The position numbers were made by a program, and so were the translations under genes. The notes under the pieces were generated by a model. It had not been told where the DNA came from, searched no databases, and worked only from the letters and a program-made list of their open reading frames with translations. Positions 27,111-39,561 of a stretch of DNA of 64,000 nucleotides are shown piece after piece (the stretch's first letter is position 1; every line of letters begins with the position of its first letter). This DNA comes from Parasphingorhabdus litoris DSM 22379 (GTDB taxonomy: Bacteria > Pseudomonadota > Alphaproteobacteria > Sphingomonadales > Sphingomonadaceae), in the NCBI RefSeq assembly GCF_020906275.1, contig NZ_CP086727.1, positions 1,178,001-1,242,000 on the forward strand, written 5' to 3'.

Positions 27111-28636
27111 AGACAAGCCTCGAGCAGGGGCTGTTCAAAGCCGTATTGCCGCGCTTTTTCAAGCGTGTAAGGGCGCAGGCCAGAGGACTGATATTCGCCA
27201 ATAATCTTGCCGTCAGCATCCTCGTCCAGATATTGATATTTGAACAATTCCTGGGTCACGATCACGTCGCCTTCCATACCGATCACTTCGGTAATGTTGG
27301 TGGTGCGACGTGAACCATCGCGCAGACGCTTCACCTGAATGATCAGATCAACCGATTCTGCAATCTGACGCGAAATCGCTTCTTTCGGGATCTTGATGTC
27401 ACCCATCAAAATCATGTTTTCCATACGGCCGAGACACTCGCGCGGAGAGTTGGCGTGAAGCGTACACATGGAGCCATCATGGCCCGTGTTCATGGCGGCG
27501 AGAAGGTCGAAACATTCGGCACCACGAATCTCACCAAGGATGATCCGGTCAGGACGCATACGCAGGGCGTTTTTCACCAGGTCACCAATGGTAATCGCGC
27601 CTTCGCCTTCCAGGTTGGGCGGGCGGGTTTCAAGCGGTAGCCAGTGGGGTTGCTGTAAGCGAAGCTCGGCAGCATCCTCGATGGTCAGCACGCGCTCACC
27701 GGGATCGATCATTTTCGACATGGCGTTGAGCATGGTCGTTTTACCAGAACCCGTACCGCCAGATATAACGACGTTAAAACGGCAAGCACCCGCAATTTTC
27801 AGCGCCGTACACATGGCTGTCGACATCGAACCAAAGCCCTGCATCATATCGAGGGTAATTGGCTTGTCGGAGAATTTACGAATCGAGATCGCTGTGCCTT
27901 TAAGGCTGAGCGGCGGCACAATGACGTTCACACGAGAACCATCGGCTAGACGGGCGTCGGCAAGCGGCGTAGTCTGGTCGACGCGGCGGCCAACCTGGTT
28001 CACAATACGCTGTGCGATCTGGAAAAGATGTTCTTCATCGCGGAACTGGATTGGCGCGATTTCAAGCTTACCTTTTTTCTCGATATAGGTCTGTTCGGGG
28101 CCATTGACCATGATATCGGAAATATCTGGATCCTGAAGCAATTCCTCCAGCGGTCCAAAACCAAGTAGCTCGTCAACCAGCACTTTTTCCAGCGCAAATT
28201 GCTCGCGCCGGTTCAATGTCAGTTTCAGCTCGGTCAGCACTTCCATGATGATTGGGCGGAATTCTTCGGTCAACTCTTCCTTGTTGAGCGTTGCCGCCGC
28301 TTCTGGATCAACGCGTTCCAGCAAGCGAGGAAGCACCTGTTCCTTAATTTTGTGCACGGAGGCACCAAAGCCTTCGTCCTTGTCGGTCTCTTCCGGTAGC
28401 GGATTGGACCGCTCGGCAAGGCGCGACATCGCATCATCTTTGTCGGGGCCACCGGCTGTTTGTTGCTCACCGGGCAGAGGAACGGCGTCTATTGGCGGAA
28501 ATTGACCGCCTCCAGCTGGTTTATCCAGCTCTTCCTTATCCTGAGGCTTTGGTCCGCCACCGCCAGACATAGGTTTCGCGACGCCAAATGACGGTCTTCC
28601 GCCACCCAATCCATTTTTCTTACCAAATGCGCTCAT
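27107..28636 (-). CDS. cpaF: CpaF/TadA-type secretion ATPase
   Basis: A 509-residue hexameric ATPase of the type II/IV secretion superfamily that powers Flp/Tad pilus assembly. Visible are the Walker A GGTGSGKTTMLNAM (about 289-302), EDAAELRLQQPHW (about 316), the Asp/Walker B region RIILGEIRGAECFDLLAAMNTGHDGS in parts (about 363-388) and TLHANSPRE. The N-terminal 80 residues are low-complexity (Gly/Pro/Asp rich). The ATG at 28636 (MSAFGKK) with CGGAG upstream is preferred to 28678. No other tad/cpa genes lie nearby, so it is an orphan in this window. Symbol is by family. Confidence 0.92.
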   Translation of the reverse strand: MSAFGKKNGLGGGRPSFGVAKPMSGGGGPKPQDKEELDKPAGGGQFPPIDAVPLPGEQQTAGGPDKDDAMSRLAERSNPLPEETDKDEGFGASVHKIKEQVLPRLLERVDPEAAATLNKEELTEEFRPIIMEVLTELKLTLNRREQFALEKVLVDELLGFGPLEELLQDPDISDIMVNGPEQTYIEKKGKLEIAPIQFRDEEHLFQIAQRIVNQVGRRVDQTTPLADARLADGSRVNVIVPPLSLKGTAISIRKFSDKPITLDMMQGFGSMSTAMCTALKIAGACRFNVVISGGTGSGKTTMLNAMSKMIDPGERVLTIEDAAELRLQQPHWLPLETRPPNLEGEGAITIGDLVKNALRMRPDRIILGEIRGAECFDLLAAMNTGHDGSMCTLHANSPRECLGRMENMILMGDIKIPKEAISRQIAESVDLIIQVKRLRDGSRRTTNITEVIGMEGDVIVTQELFKYQYLDEDADGKIIGEYQSSGLRPYTLEKARQYGFEQPLLEACL

Positions 28637-28757
28637 GTCTCTCCGCCGGAAATAGTTTGTTCCCAAATCATCAGACATCTCTTTCGCGGAAAATGGTTAA
28701 TGTTTGAATAATGCTATGGGACAGTTTTGAATTTAAGCGATTTTTTTCACTCGGAAA

Positions 28758-29744
28758 ATGGAGGTTGTTTCTTGTCGAATAGCCTGCAATCGGTGGTTGG
28801 ACCCTCTTTTGATTGGACGGATATTGCAGGCGGATAAAAATATTGGAAAGACAGTAGCGGGCAGCGGTATCTTGCTGGCGCTGATTGCTTTTTCCGGTTT
28901 TCCGATTGGTGATGCGTTTATCAAGTCGATGGCAGGCGACTGGCCGGCCCCGGCGGTTGCGGCATTGCGTTTTACTATCGGCGCCATCGCTTTGGCGGCC
29001 ATTCTGTACTGGCGTGAAGGCAGGGCGGGTTTCCAGATCAGCCGGCCCTGGCTGCATGCCGCGCGGGGCCTAACTTTGGCGGTCGGAACCATAACCTTTT
29101 TTTCTGCCATTTTCATCATGCCGCTGGCGGATGCTGTCGCGATATCTTTTATCAATCCGATCCTGACCGCCTTGTTTTCCGGTTGGTTTTTGAAGGAGAA
29201 AATGCGGCCGGCGACATGGCTGGCGACGATTGTCGCTTTTGGCGGCGTGTTGATCATGCTCAGACCCAATGTCGCGGCCTTCGGTTGGGTCGCCATATTG
29301 CCACTTATCACTGCTGTGGCGATGGCCGCCATGCTGATCCTGAACCGCATGGTGTCCAGCCAGCGTTCGATATTTGCAGCGCAATTTTATATCGCTTTCT
29401 GGGCCGCCATATTTTTGTCAATTGCCTCTGTTGCAGGGCATTTTCTGCTTCCGGTGATGTTTGTCCCGGGAGCGCCCGATTGGGATGTGATCCTGCGCTG
29501 CGCAATTGTGGCCGTAACCGCCACTGGTTGCCATTTTCTGCTCTATATGGCGACTATGCGGACGACAGCGGCGGCCATTGCACCAATTGTCTATATCCAG
29601 CTGATCGTCGCATCGCTGATCAGCGTGTTTATATTTGGAGATGCGATTGATCCACTGGCACTGGTGGGCGGCAGCTTGATCCTGCTCAGCGGGTTGTTTC
29701 TGTGGCGCAGCGAACGCCGCGCGGCACCGGTTGTAGAGGCTTAG
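28758..29744 (+). CDS. EamA/DMT family transporter, second copy
   Basis: A 328-residue (from 28758) inner-membrane exporter with about ten helices. EamA features are [15 protein letters not shown] (about 44-58), [24 protein letters not shown] in two parts (about 115-138), and a second repeat ending in [20 protein letters not shown]. The N-terminal 30 residues ([15 protein letters not shown]...) are unlike usual EamA starts, so translation may begin downstream, for example at the TTG in the ILQADKN segment. It stands between cpaF and atpC, and converges with the atp operon, with a three-base overlap. Confidence 0.82.
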   Translation: MEVVSCRIACNRWLDPLLIGRILQADKNIGKTVAGSGILLALIAFSGFPIGDAFIKSMAGDWPAPAVAALRFTIGAIALAAILYWREGRAGFQISRPWLHAARGLTLAVGTITFFSAIFIMPLADAVAISFINPILTALFSGWFLKEKMRPATWLATIVAFGGVLIMLRPNVAAFGWVAILPLITAVAMAAMLILNRMVSSQRSIFAAQFYIAFWAAIFLSIASVAGHFLLPVMFVPGAPDWDVILRCAIVAVTATGCHFLLYMATMRTTAAAIAPIVYIQLIVASLISVFIFGDAIDPLALVGGSLILLSGLFLWRSERRAAPVVEA

Positions 29745-29998
29745 GAAACGGCTTCCGCGAGAACCGTCAGGCCTTTTTCATTCACTTCGGCAAAACCGCC
29801 CTGAACGGTGATCACTTCGGCCTCTGCGCCTTCGCTGGTGTAGATGGACAGCTCTGCATCGCGGATGGTCGACATAAACGGCGCATGGCCAGCCAGTACG
29901 CCAAAATCGCCCTCTGTGCCGGGGACAACGACCATGTGAACATCGTCCGACCGGACGAGCTTTTCAGGAGTTACGAGTTCGAAATGTAGGTTTGCCAT
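29741..29998 (-). CDS. atpC: ATP synthase F1 epsilon subunit, short form
   Basis: Central-stalk subunit of F1-ATPase. The 85-residue product covers the N-terminal beta-sandwich domain only: [12 protein letters not shown] at the start, [21 protein letters not shown] (about 23-43, in two parts) and a glycine-rich VQGGFAEV. The C-terminal two-helix regulatory domain found in E. coli epsilon is absent; the stop TAA follows AEAVS. Such short epsilons are known in related bacteria, so this need not be a truncation. It lies 124 bases after atpD, separated by palindromic repeats. Confidence 0.93.
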   Translation of the reverse strand: MANLHFELVTPEKLVRSDDVHMVVVPGTEGDFGVLAGHAPFMSTIRDAELSIYTSEGAEAEVITVQGGFAEVNEKGLTVLAEAVS

Positions 29999-30012
29999 TT
30001 TCTGTCTCTTCC

Positions 30013-30114
30013 CCCCTCCCGTTTACGGGAGGGGCCGGGGGTGGGCCTTGTTTGGCCCGTTCACTTATATGGTGGGATATTCCCACCCCTAACCCCTCCC
30101 GCAGGCGGGAGGGG
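30013..30114. repeat. Composite palindromic element between atpD and atpC
   Basis: Two perfect 10-base stems flank the unit: CCCCTCCCGT-tt-ACGGGAGGGG at 30013-30034 and CCCCTCCCGC-ag-GCGGGAGGGG at 30093-30114. Between them GGGGTGGG (30038-30045) pairs with CCCACCCC (30082-30089), and GGTGGGA-tat-TCCCACC (30071-30087) is an alternative hairpin. It is a REP-like dispersed palindrome of the kind found in sphingomonads, here within an operon. Confidence 0.8.
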
Positions 30115-30122
30115 AACTTCGA

Positions 30123-34005
<3,883 letters not shown>

Positions 34006-34022
34006 TTAGTCCTTTTTGGCCT

Positions 34023-34577
34023 TTAGCCCTTCATGGCCTGAGATAGCGTGTTCAAACGGGTTTTAATTGAGTTATCGATCATCTGGCTGCCGATTTTAAC
34101 GACCAGACCGCCCAATATGGACGGATCGACAGAGGTGGAAACCGAAACATCGCTTCCCACACGTTTCTTGAGCTGCGCCTTGAGCGCATCAACTTGAGCA
34201 TCATCCAGCGGATGAGCGGAGGTCACTTCAGCGGTAATTTCTCCGCGATGGCTGGAAGCCAAAGTGGAGAAGGCGCGAATGACCGCCGGTATCTGGTCGA
34301 GACGGCGATTGGCCGCGAGAACACCAAGCACGTTGGTGGTCAGATCGTCGAGCTTCATTTCCTTGGCGATACCGGCAATGGCCTTACCAGCGTCGGCACG
34401 AGACAGAACCGGGCTGCTGATCAGCGCTTTCAGGTCGTCCGATTCGCCCATCGCATTGCCGAGTGAAGCAAGACTTGCCTCGACAGTTTCGATGGCTTTA
34501 TTTTCGGTGGCCAAAGCGAACAGCGCAGTGGCGTAACGCCCCGCTAAACTCGCCCTAATGCCGCTGGAATTCTCCAC
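34023..34577 (-). CDS. atpH: ATP synthase F1 delta subunit
   Basis: Peripheral stalk subunit linking F1 to Fo. The 184-residue product has the N-terminal helix bundle start ASLAGRYATALFALATENKAIE (about 9-30, in parts) and the C-terminal VDPSILGGLVVKIGSQMIDNSIKTRL region (about 151-176, in parts), both typical. The start codon is GTG at 34577. As the first gene of the F1 operon its promoter should lie in the 278-base gap shared with ada. The Fo genes are elsewhere, as usual in alphaproteobacteria. Confidence 0.96.
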   Translation of the reverse strand: MENSSGIRASLAGRYATALFALATENKAIETVEASLASLGNAMGESDDLKALISSPVLSRADAGKAIAGIAKEMKLDDLTTNVLGVLAANRRLDQIPAVIRAFSTLASSHRGEITAEVTSAHPLDDAQVDALKAQLKKRVGSDVSVSTSVDPSILGGLVVKIGSQMIDNSIKTRLNTLSQAMKG

Positions 34578-34855
34578 GCGTTCTTTACTCCGTGCCTGTA
34601 TTATTGATCTGAAAATTGACCAAAAAACTGGTATGTGATTTGTTCCCGAACAGCGGCGAAATTAACAGCATCTCGCCTTCGGATGGGCGGCGTCTAGCAA
34701 CCATTTTGCTGCGATGCAAGATGGCACTCGAACGCTTTTTGAAGATTGCCAAAAAAGGCGGATTTTCAAGCTGTTTGATTATGTCCGAGGTAAGATTTTG
34801 CTTTGATCGCAAGATACGGGATGCGAGGGTCGGTAAAGGTTGGCAAAAGAATGGC

Positions 34856-35899
34856 ATGAACAACAACGAATCCTTGATCGATGACAACATGGCCTGGCAG
34901 GCGGTGGCCAATCGCGACCGGTCTTATGACGGCAAGTTTGTAACCGGCGTATTGACCACCGGTATCTATTGCCGCCCATCCTGCGCTGCACGGCACCCGA
35001 AGCGTGAGAATGTACGGTTCTTTGCCAAGCCTGAGCAAGCGGAAGCAGAAGGGCTCCGCGCTTGCTTACGCTGTATGCCCAAGGATGTGGCACGCGATGA
35101 CGCGGCGGTGAAAGCCGTGATCGATGCGATCCGTATGGCCGAAACAGCGCCCACGCTGGACGAACTGGGTGCCATGACCAGCTATTCGCCAACCCATTTG
35201 CAGCGCATATTCAAACGTGAGATGGGTTTGTCACCAGCGGCCTATGCGCGAGCCCTGCGATCCGAGCGGGCCAAGCAAGCCCTAGATGACGGTGCATCGG
35301 TAACCGAGGCTATATATGATGCGGGCTACGGCTCTGCTTCCCGATTTTATGCAGATAATGGAAAGAGATTAGGCATGAAGCCAAGTGCTTGGAAAAATGG
35401 CGGGGCGGGCGTGACGATCCGCTGGGCCAATGTCGAAACGTCGCTGGGCACGATGATGGTTGCTGCCACAGATAAAGGCGTGTGCTGTTTATCGTTCAAT
35501 GAAGGTGAAGAAGAACTGCACGACCGTTTCCCCAAGGCGGACCTGCAACCCGGTGATGACGCGTTTCAGGAACTGTTGTCGGAAGTTGCAGCGTCCGTCG
35601 AAAAGCCCGGCGATTTTAGCCATATTCCGCTGGATGTGCAGGGCACCGCTTTTCAGGAGGCCGTTTGGCAAGAACTTCAGAAAATCCCGCTCGGCGAAAC
35701 CCGCAGCTATGCCGATATCGCGGCGGCCATAGGCAAGCCCAAGGCGGTGCGCGCCGTTGGCAGCGCCAATGGCGCCAACAATGTCGCCGTGCTCATCCCC
35801 TGTCACCGGGTGGTGCGTAGCGACGGCAGCATGGGCGGCTATGCCTATGGGTTGGAGATAAAAGAAGCTTTGCTCGAGAAGGAAGCGCTTAATGACTGA
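34856..35899 (+). CDS. ada: Bifunctional Ada regulator / O6-methylguanine-DNA methyltransferase
   Basis: Repairs methyl phosphotriesters and O6-methylguanine and, once self-methylated, activates the adaptive response. From the ATG at 34856 the product has 347 residues. The N-terminal zinc domain has four cysteines (C39, C43, C70, C73) in GIYCRPSC and CLRC. An AraC-type helix-turn-helix follows (about 90-170, with TLDELGAMTSYSPTHLQRIF in parts), then the methyltransferase domain with the acceptor cysteine C316 in IPCHRVV. An open frame continues upstream to 34616 but the conserved start is MNNNESLIDDNMAWQAV. It overlaps the next gene by eight bases. Confidence 0.95.
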   Translation: MNNNESLIDDNMAWQAVANRDRSYDGKFVTGVLTTGIYCRPSCAARHPKRENVRFFAKPEQAEAEGLRACLRCMPKDVARDDAAVKAVIDAIRMAETAPTLDELGAMTSYSPTHLQRIFKREMGLSPAAYARALRSERAKQALDDGASVTEAIYDAGYGSASRFYADNGKRLGMKPSAWKNGGAGVTIRWANVETSLGTMMVAATDKGVCCLSFNEGEEELHDRFPKADLQPGDDAFQELLSEVAASVEKPGDFSHIPLDVQGTAFQEAVWQELQKIPLGETRSYADIAAAIGKPKAVRAVGSANGANNVAVLIPCHRVVRSDGSMGGYAYGLEIKEALLEKEALND

Positions 35900-36641
35900 T
35901 AATATCGCCCAATTTGCGGAACTGCATCAACCCGGCCAGCCGCTTATCCTATACAATATCTGGGATGCGGGCAGTGCCCAAGTTGCCGTGCGCGCTGGAG
36001 CCAAGGCGGTCGCAACGGGCAGTCTATCAGTCGCGGGTGCTCAAGGTTTTGAAGATGGCGAAAAACTGCCGTTTGAGTTTGCCTTAACCAACGCGAAACA
36101 TATTGTCTCGGCGGTTGATGTGCCGGTTAGCATTGATCTGGAAACCGGATATGGCGCTGATGCTACTGCCGTTGGAGAAAATGCGCGGCAGATGAAAGAC
36201 GCCGGTGTGGCTGGCCTCAATCTTGAGGATCAAGACCTGTCGGCGGGCGGATTGCGCGATGTGTCGGAACAGGCCGAACGCGTTAAAGCAGCTGCCGACA
36301 CCGGACTGTTTATCAACGCACGCACGGATTTGTTTATCCAGACCCCCTTGACTGATCATGACGATGCACTCGCCCAAAAAGCGCTGGAGCGTTGTCAGGC
36401 CTATGCCGATGCGGGCGCAGGCAGCTTTTTCATTCCCTTTGCAGCGGATGAAAAGCTGATCGGCGATATTTGTGAGAAAGCCAGCTTGCCTGTCAACATC
36501 ATGAGAATGCCGGACAGCCCATCCATATCCCGTTTGGCGGAGCTGGGTGTGGCCCGTATCAGCTATGGCCCTGGCCCTTGGATGGCAGCAATGACAGCAT
36601 TTGAAGCGGAAGCGTTGAAAATATTTCGCAATCAGGCCTGA
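35892..36641 (+). CDS. Isocitrate lyase/phosphoenolpyruvate mutase family protein
   Basis: A 249-residue TIM-barrel enzyme of the ICL/PEPM family. It carries LYNIWDAGSAQVAVRAGAKAVATGS in parts (about 20-44), the metal-binding DLETGYG motif (about 81-87) and a middle GVAGLNLEDQ segment (about 109-118). The family includes carboxyphosphonoenolpyruvate mutase, oxaloacetase and 2-methylisocitrate lyase; the catalytic KKCGH motif of true isocitrate lyases is not seen, so the reaction is unassigned. It overlaps ada by eight bases, which is an unexpected partner for a DNA repair gene. Confidence 0.88.
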   Translation: MTDNIAQFAELHQPGQPLILYNIWDAGSAQVAVRAGAKAVATGSLSVAGAQGFEDGEKLPFEFALTNAKHIVSAVDVPVSIDLETGYGADATAVGENARQMKDAGVAGLNLEDQDLSAGGLRDVSEQAERVKAAADTGLFINARTDLFIQTPLTDHDDALAQKALERCQAYADAGAGSFFIPFAADEKLIGDICEKASLPVNIMRMPDSPSISRLAELGVARISYGPGPWMAAMTAFEAEALKIFRNQA

Positions 36642-36650
36642 ATAGTTCTC

Positions 36651-37877
36651 TCAACCTTTGTGATCAGGCGCTGGCTTGATGATCAGCAACAGAACTAGTG
36701 GGATCAGCCCGACCAAGGCTGCAATTGCAAAGGGTGCGCCGACAAATTGGAACGGCGCGGCATCGCTGGTGAAATAGGACAACGAGCCATTGTAGAGCAG
36801 GGGCGCGATCAGAGCGGCCAGTGCGGCAAGACTGCCGTTAAAGCCTTGCAGCTCTCCTTGCATATTGCTCGGCGTGCGGCGGGACATCATCGCGTTGATG
36901 CTCGGCATGGCCATGCCTTGCAGCCCAACCACCAGGCACATGGACAGCGCAACCCAACCGACGTCAACCATCACGTAGACTGCGAAAATAACGATGGCGA
37001 CGAATATTCCGAATATGGCGGTTTTTCGTTCACCAACCGCGCTGACAAAACGACCAATCAGAAAAGCTTGCACCAGTGCCATGGACAGACCGACGCAGGT
37101 CAGCGACAATCCCACCATCTTGCTGTCCCAGCCATATTGTGCCGGTGCGAAAAACGACCAGCTGGTTGGGTAGATCGAGCTGCTGAGCATCCACAGGAAA
37201 TAGATCATGGCGACGCCCAGCAGGTTCGGCAATTTGCCAAGATTGAGCAGCGCACCCAGCGGATTGGCGCGTTTCCATTCAAAACTGCGTTTCTCTTCCG
37301 GTGCCATGGTCTCAGGAAAAGCAAACCAGCCATAGATGAAATTGAGAAAGGCCAATCCGCCAGCAACAAAAAACGGAATGCGCGTACCAAAATCACCCAA
37401 AAAGCCACCCAATGCCGGGCCGACAATGAATCCGATACCAAAGGCCGCACCGACCAGGCCAAAGCTTTTGGCGCGGTCTTCATCGCTCGACATATCGGCC
37501 ATAGCGGCATTGGCCGGACCGAATATGGCGCCCAATCCACCTGCAATGGACCGGCCAATAAACAACCACACGATTGAGGTCGCAAAACCCATCAACGCGA
37601 AATCAATACCAAAGGCGAGCAGCGAAACCAAAAATACTGGGCGACGACCAAAGCGATCACCGAGATTGCCGACAAGTGGCCCCATCAAAAACTGGAATAA
37701 CGCATAAGAGGCGCTGATAAAGCCGCCAAGCATTGTCGCCTCGGACAGGCTTACGTCCTCCAATTCCTGAATAAGCTCCGGCAGTACCGGCATGATGATG
37801 CCAAAACCAACGGAATAGATGAACACCGTCAGCAGTACAAAGCGCATAGCCGACTGGCGCTGCTTGTCAGCGATCAT
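36651..37877 (-). CDS. MFS transporter, TCR/Tet-like multidrug efflux family
   Basis: A 408-residue inner-membrane transporter with twelve predicted helices. MFS motif A is [18 protein letters not shown] (about 70-87), and the second-half equivalent has lost most of the charged residues. The start [39 protein letters not shown] is typical of the TCR/Tet branch, as is the [16 protein letters not shown] segment (about 152-167). Proton-coupled drug or metabolite export is likely; tetracycline as substrate is not established. It converges with the ICL/PEPM gene. Confidence 0.9.
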   Translation of the reverse strand: MIADKQRQSAMRFVLLTVFIYSVGFGIIMPVLPELIQELEDVSLSEATMLGGFISASYALFQFLMGPLVGNLGDRFGRRPVFLVSLLAFGIDFALMGFATSIVWLFIGRSIAGGLGAIFGPANAAMADMSSDEDRAKSFGLVGAAFGIGFIVGPALGGFLGDFGTRIPFFVAGGLAFLNFIYGWFAFPETMAPEEKRSFEWKRANPLGALLNLGKLPNLLGVAMIYFLWMLSSSIYPTSWSFFAPAQYGWDSKMVGLSLTCVGLSMALVQAFLIGRFVSAVGERKTAIFGIFVAIVIFAVYVMVDVGWVALSMCLVVGLQGMAMPSINAMMSRRTPSNMQGELQGFNGSLAALAALIAPLLYNGSLSYFTSDAAPFQFVGAPFAIAALVGLIPLVLLLIIKPAPDHKG

Positions 37878-37890
37878 AGCGCGCTAGCGA

Positions 37891-39438
37891 TCATGGAGAG
37901 ACTTTCTCGCACTCATAAACCAACCGCTCGTTGGTTTGCATGGGAAGCTCGGTACGGATGGCCTTCACCATCTCGGTAATATCGGCCAATGCTTTTTCGT
38001 CACTGGTGCATGCACGATTGCCATATTGTTTGCGAATTTCGCGCGCTTTGGTCATCGCGCTGAGGCCCAGCAAATAACGTTCGGTGGTGAATTCAGCGCT
38101 CGCAGGATCAAAACTGCTGATCGTGACTGTCTGTTCCTCATTGGGCACGAAAATGCGCGACCATTTGTCGCCATCGCGGCCATATTGCGTGCGCCCGTTG
38201 ACGCAGCCGCCTTCGGCCCAGTCCAGATCCAGTGTATCGACCTGCGATACCGTGATCCGGCTGCGTTCGGAATTGAGGCGGCATTGATATTGTCCTGCCG
38301 TTGCAAGCGCGCTGCCTCCATTCGTGCCATTTTCGTCTGGCAGTTTTTCTTTGAGCGCCGCTGCTACGCGGTCATCAATTTCGCTAAAGGCAGGCCGCGA
38401 AAGAAAAACCAATATCGCCCCAACCAGCAACAGAGCCGCGCCGCCAGCCGTGCCGATAGCGGGCGTACGCTTGTCCTGAAGCATCAGATAGGCCGCCCCG
38501 CCAGACACAAACAGTGATAACACCAACATCAGGGCGGCGATCGCCATCTGATTTTCACGCTCGGTTGTAATTTCCTGGGAAATTGCGGTCCGCAGCTGGG
38601 CTTCCGCCTGTCGGCGTTCGGCCGCTTCAGCCTTTTGGGCGGCTTCTATCCGGGCCCTTGCGGCGGCCTCGCGCCTTTGTTCCTGCTGGCTCAATTCTGC
38701 GACGGACCGGCAAGGTGTGGCGGTCAATCCGGCTTTTACGCCGGCTTTACGCAGGAAAGAGAGGATTTCACGGCTGGACACAGCAAAGCCGAATTCGGCA
38801 TCATTGCCGTCGGACAGGGACCCAAAGCTGTTCGCCCCCAAAATGCGTCCGCAATTATCGATCAGCGGTCCGCCGCTATTGCCGCTGGCAATCGGGGCCG
38901 TATGCAGGATCGTGTCAAATTGCTTGGTCGTCCGTCCGCCCGAGACCGAACCGCGCGTTTTCACCGGCGACATCGGATTGATAAGATCATCGAGGTTCAA
39001 ACCCTGCGCGCGATCGACGGAACCGGGATAGCCGATTGCAACCACATCTGCGCCATCGGCCACCGGTCCGCTGAAAACTGTCATCGAAGGCAGGCGGCCG
39101 CCATCCTGCAATTGAATGAGCGCCAGATCATTGCCGGGCGAATAGGCAATGACTTTTCCGCCATAGCTGGTGCCGCCCTGAGATGGCACAATGCCGATGA
39201 CGACGGACTTCTCCTGCCGGGCAATTTCAACCACATGGGCGTTGGTGACGATCTTGTCAGGTGCCACCGCAAAGCCGCTGCCATGGCCAACAAAGGCCAC
39301 TTTATCGCCATCTGTGGCGGCCAGAACAACCCGAACCACCGACCGGCTGGCAGCCGCGATATCGGCGGGGTCAGCCTGTGCTGGGGCCGCAGACAGGATC
39401 GCCAGAGTTGCAGCAAAAAAAACAAAGAAGCGGTTCAT
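37891..39438 (-). CDS. Membrane-anchored trypsin-like serine protease
   Basis: A 515-residue protein with a cleavable-looking signal (residues 1-22, ending SAAPAQA), a trypsin-like domain with the complete triad H68 (TNAHVVE), D104 (GNDLALI) and S188 (GNSGGPL), then a charged coiled coil (about 245-300, EQRREAAARARIEAAQKAEA), and two membrane helices (about 303-322 and 329-350). A C-terminal globular part follows with cysteines (YQCRLNSER, GGCVNGRTQY, ACTSDEKAL, YECEKVSP). DegP-like PDZ domains are absent. The layout suggests a periplasmic protease tethered to the inner membrane. Substrate unknown. It starts 13 bases before the MFS start on the same strand. Confidence 0.86.
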   Translation of the reverse strand: MNRFFVFFAATLAILSAAPAQADPADIAAASRSVVRVVLAATDGDKVAFVGHGSGFAVAPDKIVTNAHVVEIARQEKSVVIGIVPSQGGTSYGGKVIAYSPGNDLALIQLQDGGRLPSMTVFSGPVADGADVVAIGYPGSVDRAQGLNLDDLINPMSPVKTRGSVSGGRTTKQFDTILHTAPIASGNSGGPLIDNCGRILGANSFGSLSDGNDAEFGFAVSSREILSFLRKAGVKAGLTATPCRSVAELSQQEQRREAAARARIEAAQKAEAAERRQAEAQLRTAISQEITTERENQMAIAALMLVLSLFVSGGAAYLMLQDKRTPAIGTAGGAALLLVGAILVFLSRPAFSEIDDRVAAALKEKLPDENGTNGGSALATAGQYQCRLNSERSRITVSQVDTLDLDWAEGGCVNGRTQYGRDGDKWSRIFVPNEEQTVTISSFDPASAEFTTERYLLGLSAMTKAREIRKQYGNRACTSDEKALADITEMVKAIRTELPMQTNERLVYECEKVSP

Positions 39439-39458
39439 AAATGGGCCTTTAGTGTTTC

Positions 39459-39537
39459 GTGCTCCGCATTTGATACGGAGCCCACAGATTAAGGTAGCGC
39501 TACCACCACCCTAGGCTCTGCATCAAGTGCGGAGCAC
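39459..39537. repeat. Inverted repeat pair flanking a perfect palindrome
   Basis: A 24-base arm at 39459-39482 (GTGCTCCGCATTTGAT...) and its reverse copy at 39514-39537 match in about 21 of 24 positions. Between them lies the perfect 12-base palindrome GGTAGCGCTACC (39493-39504). The unit sits between the protease start and the priA stop and could fold as one large hairpin. It looks like a sphingomonad REP/BIME type element. Confidence 0.75.
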
Positions 39538-39561
39538 AAGCCATAAGCATTTTCCGCAAAT

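Noticed and set aside
34616..34855. Upstream extension of ada
   Set aside because: The conserved N-terminus of Ada begins near 34856, and the added residues show no family signal.
36747..37577. Open frame opposite the MFS gene
   Set aside because: Charged Gln/His-rich product typical of an antisense membrane gene.
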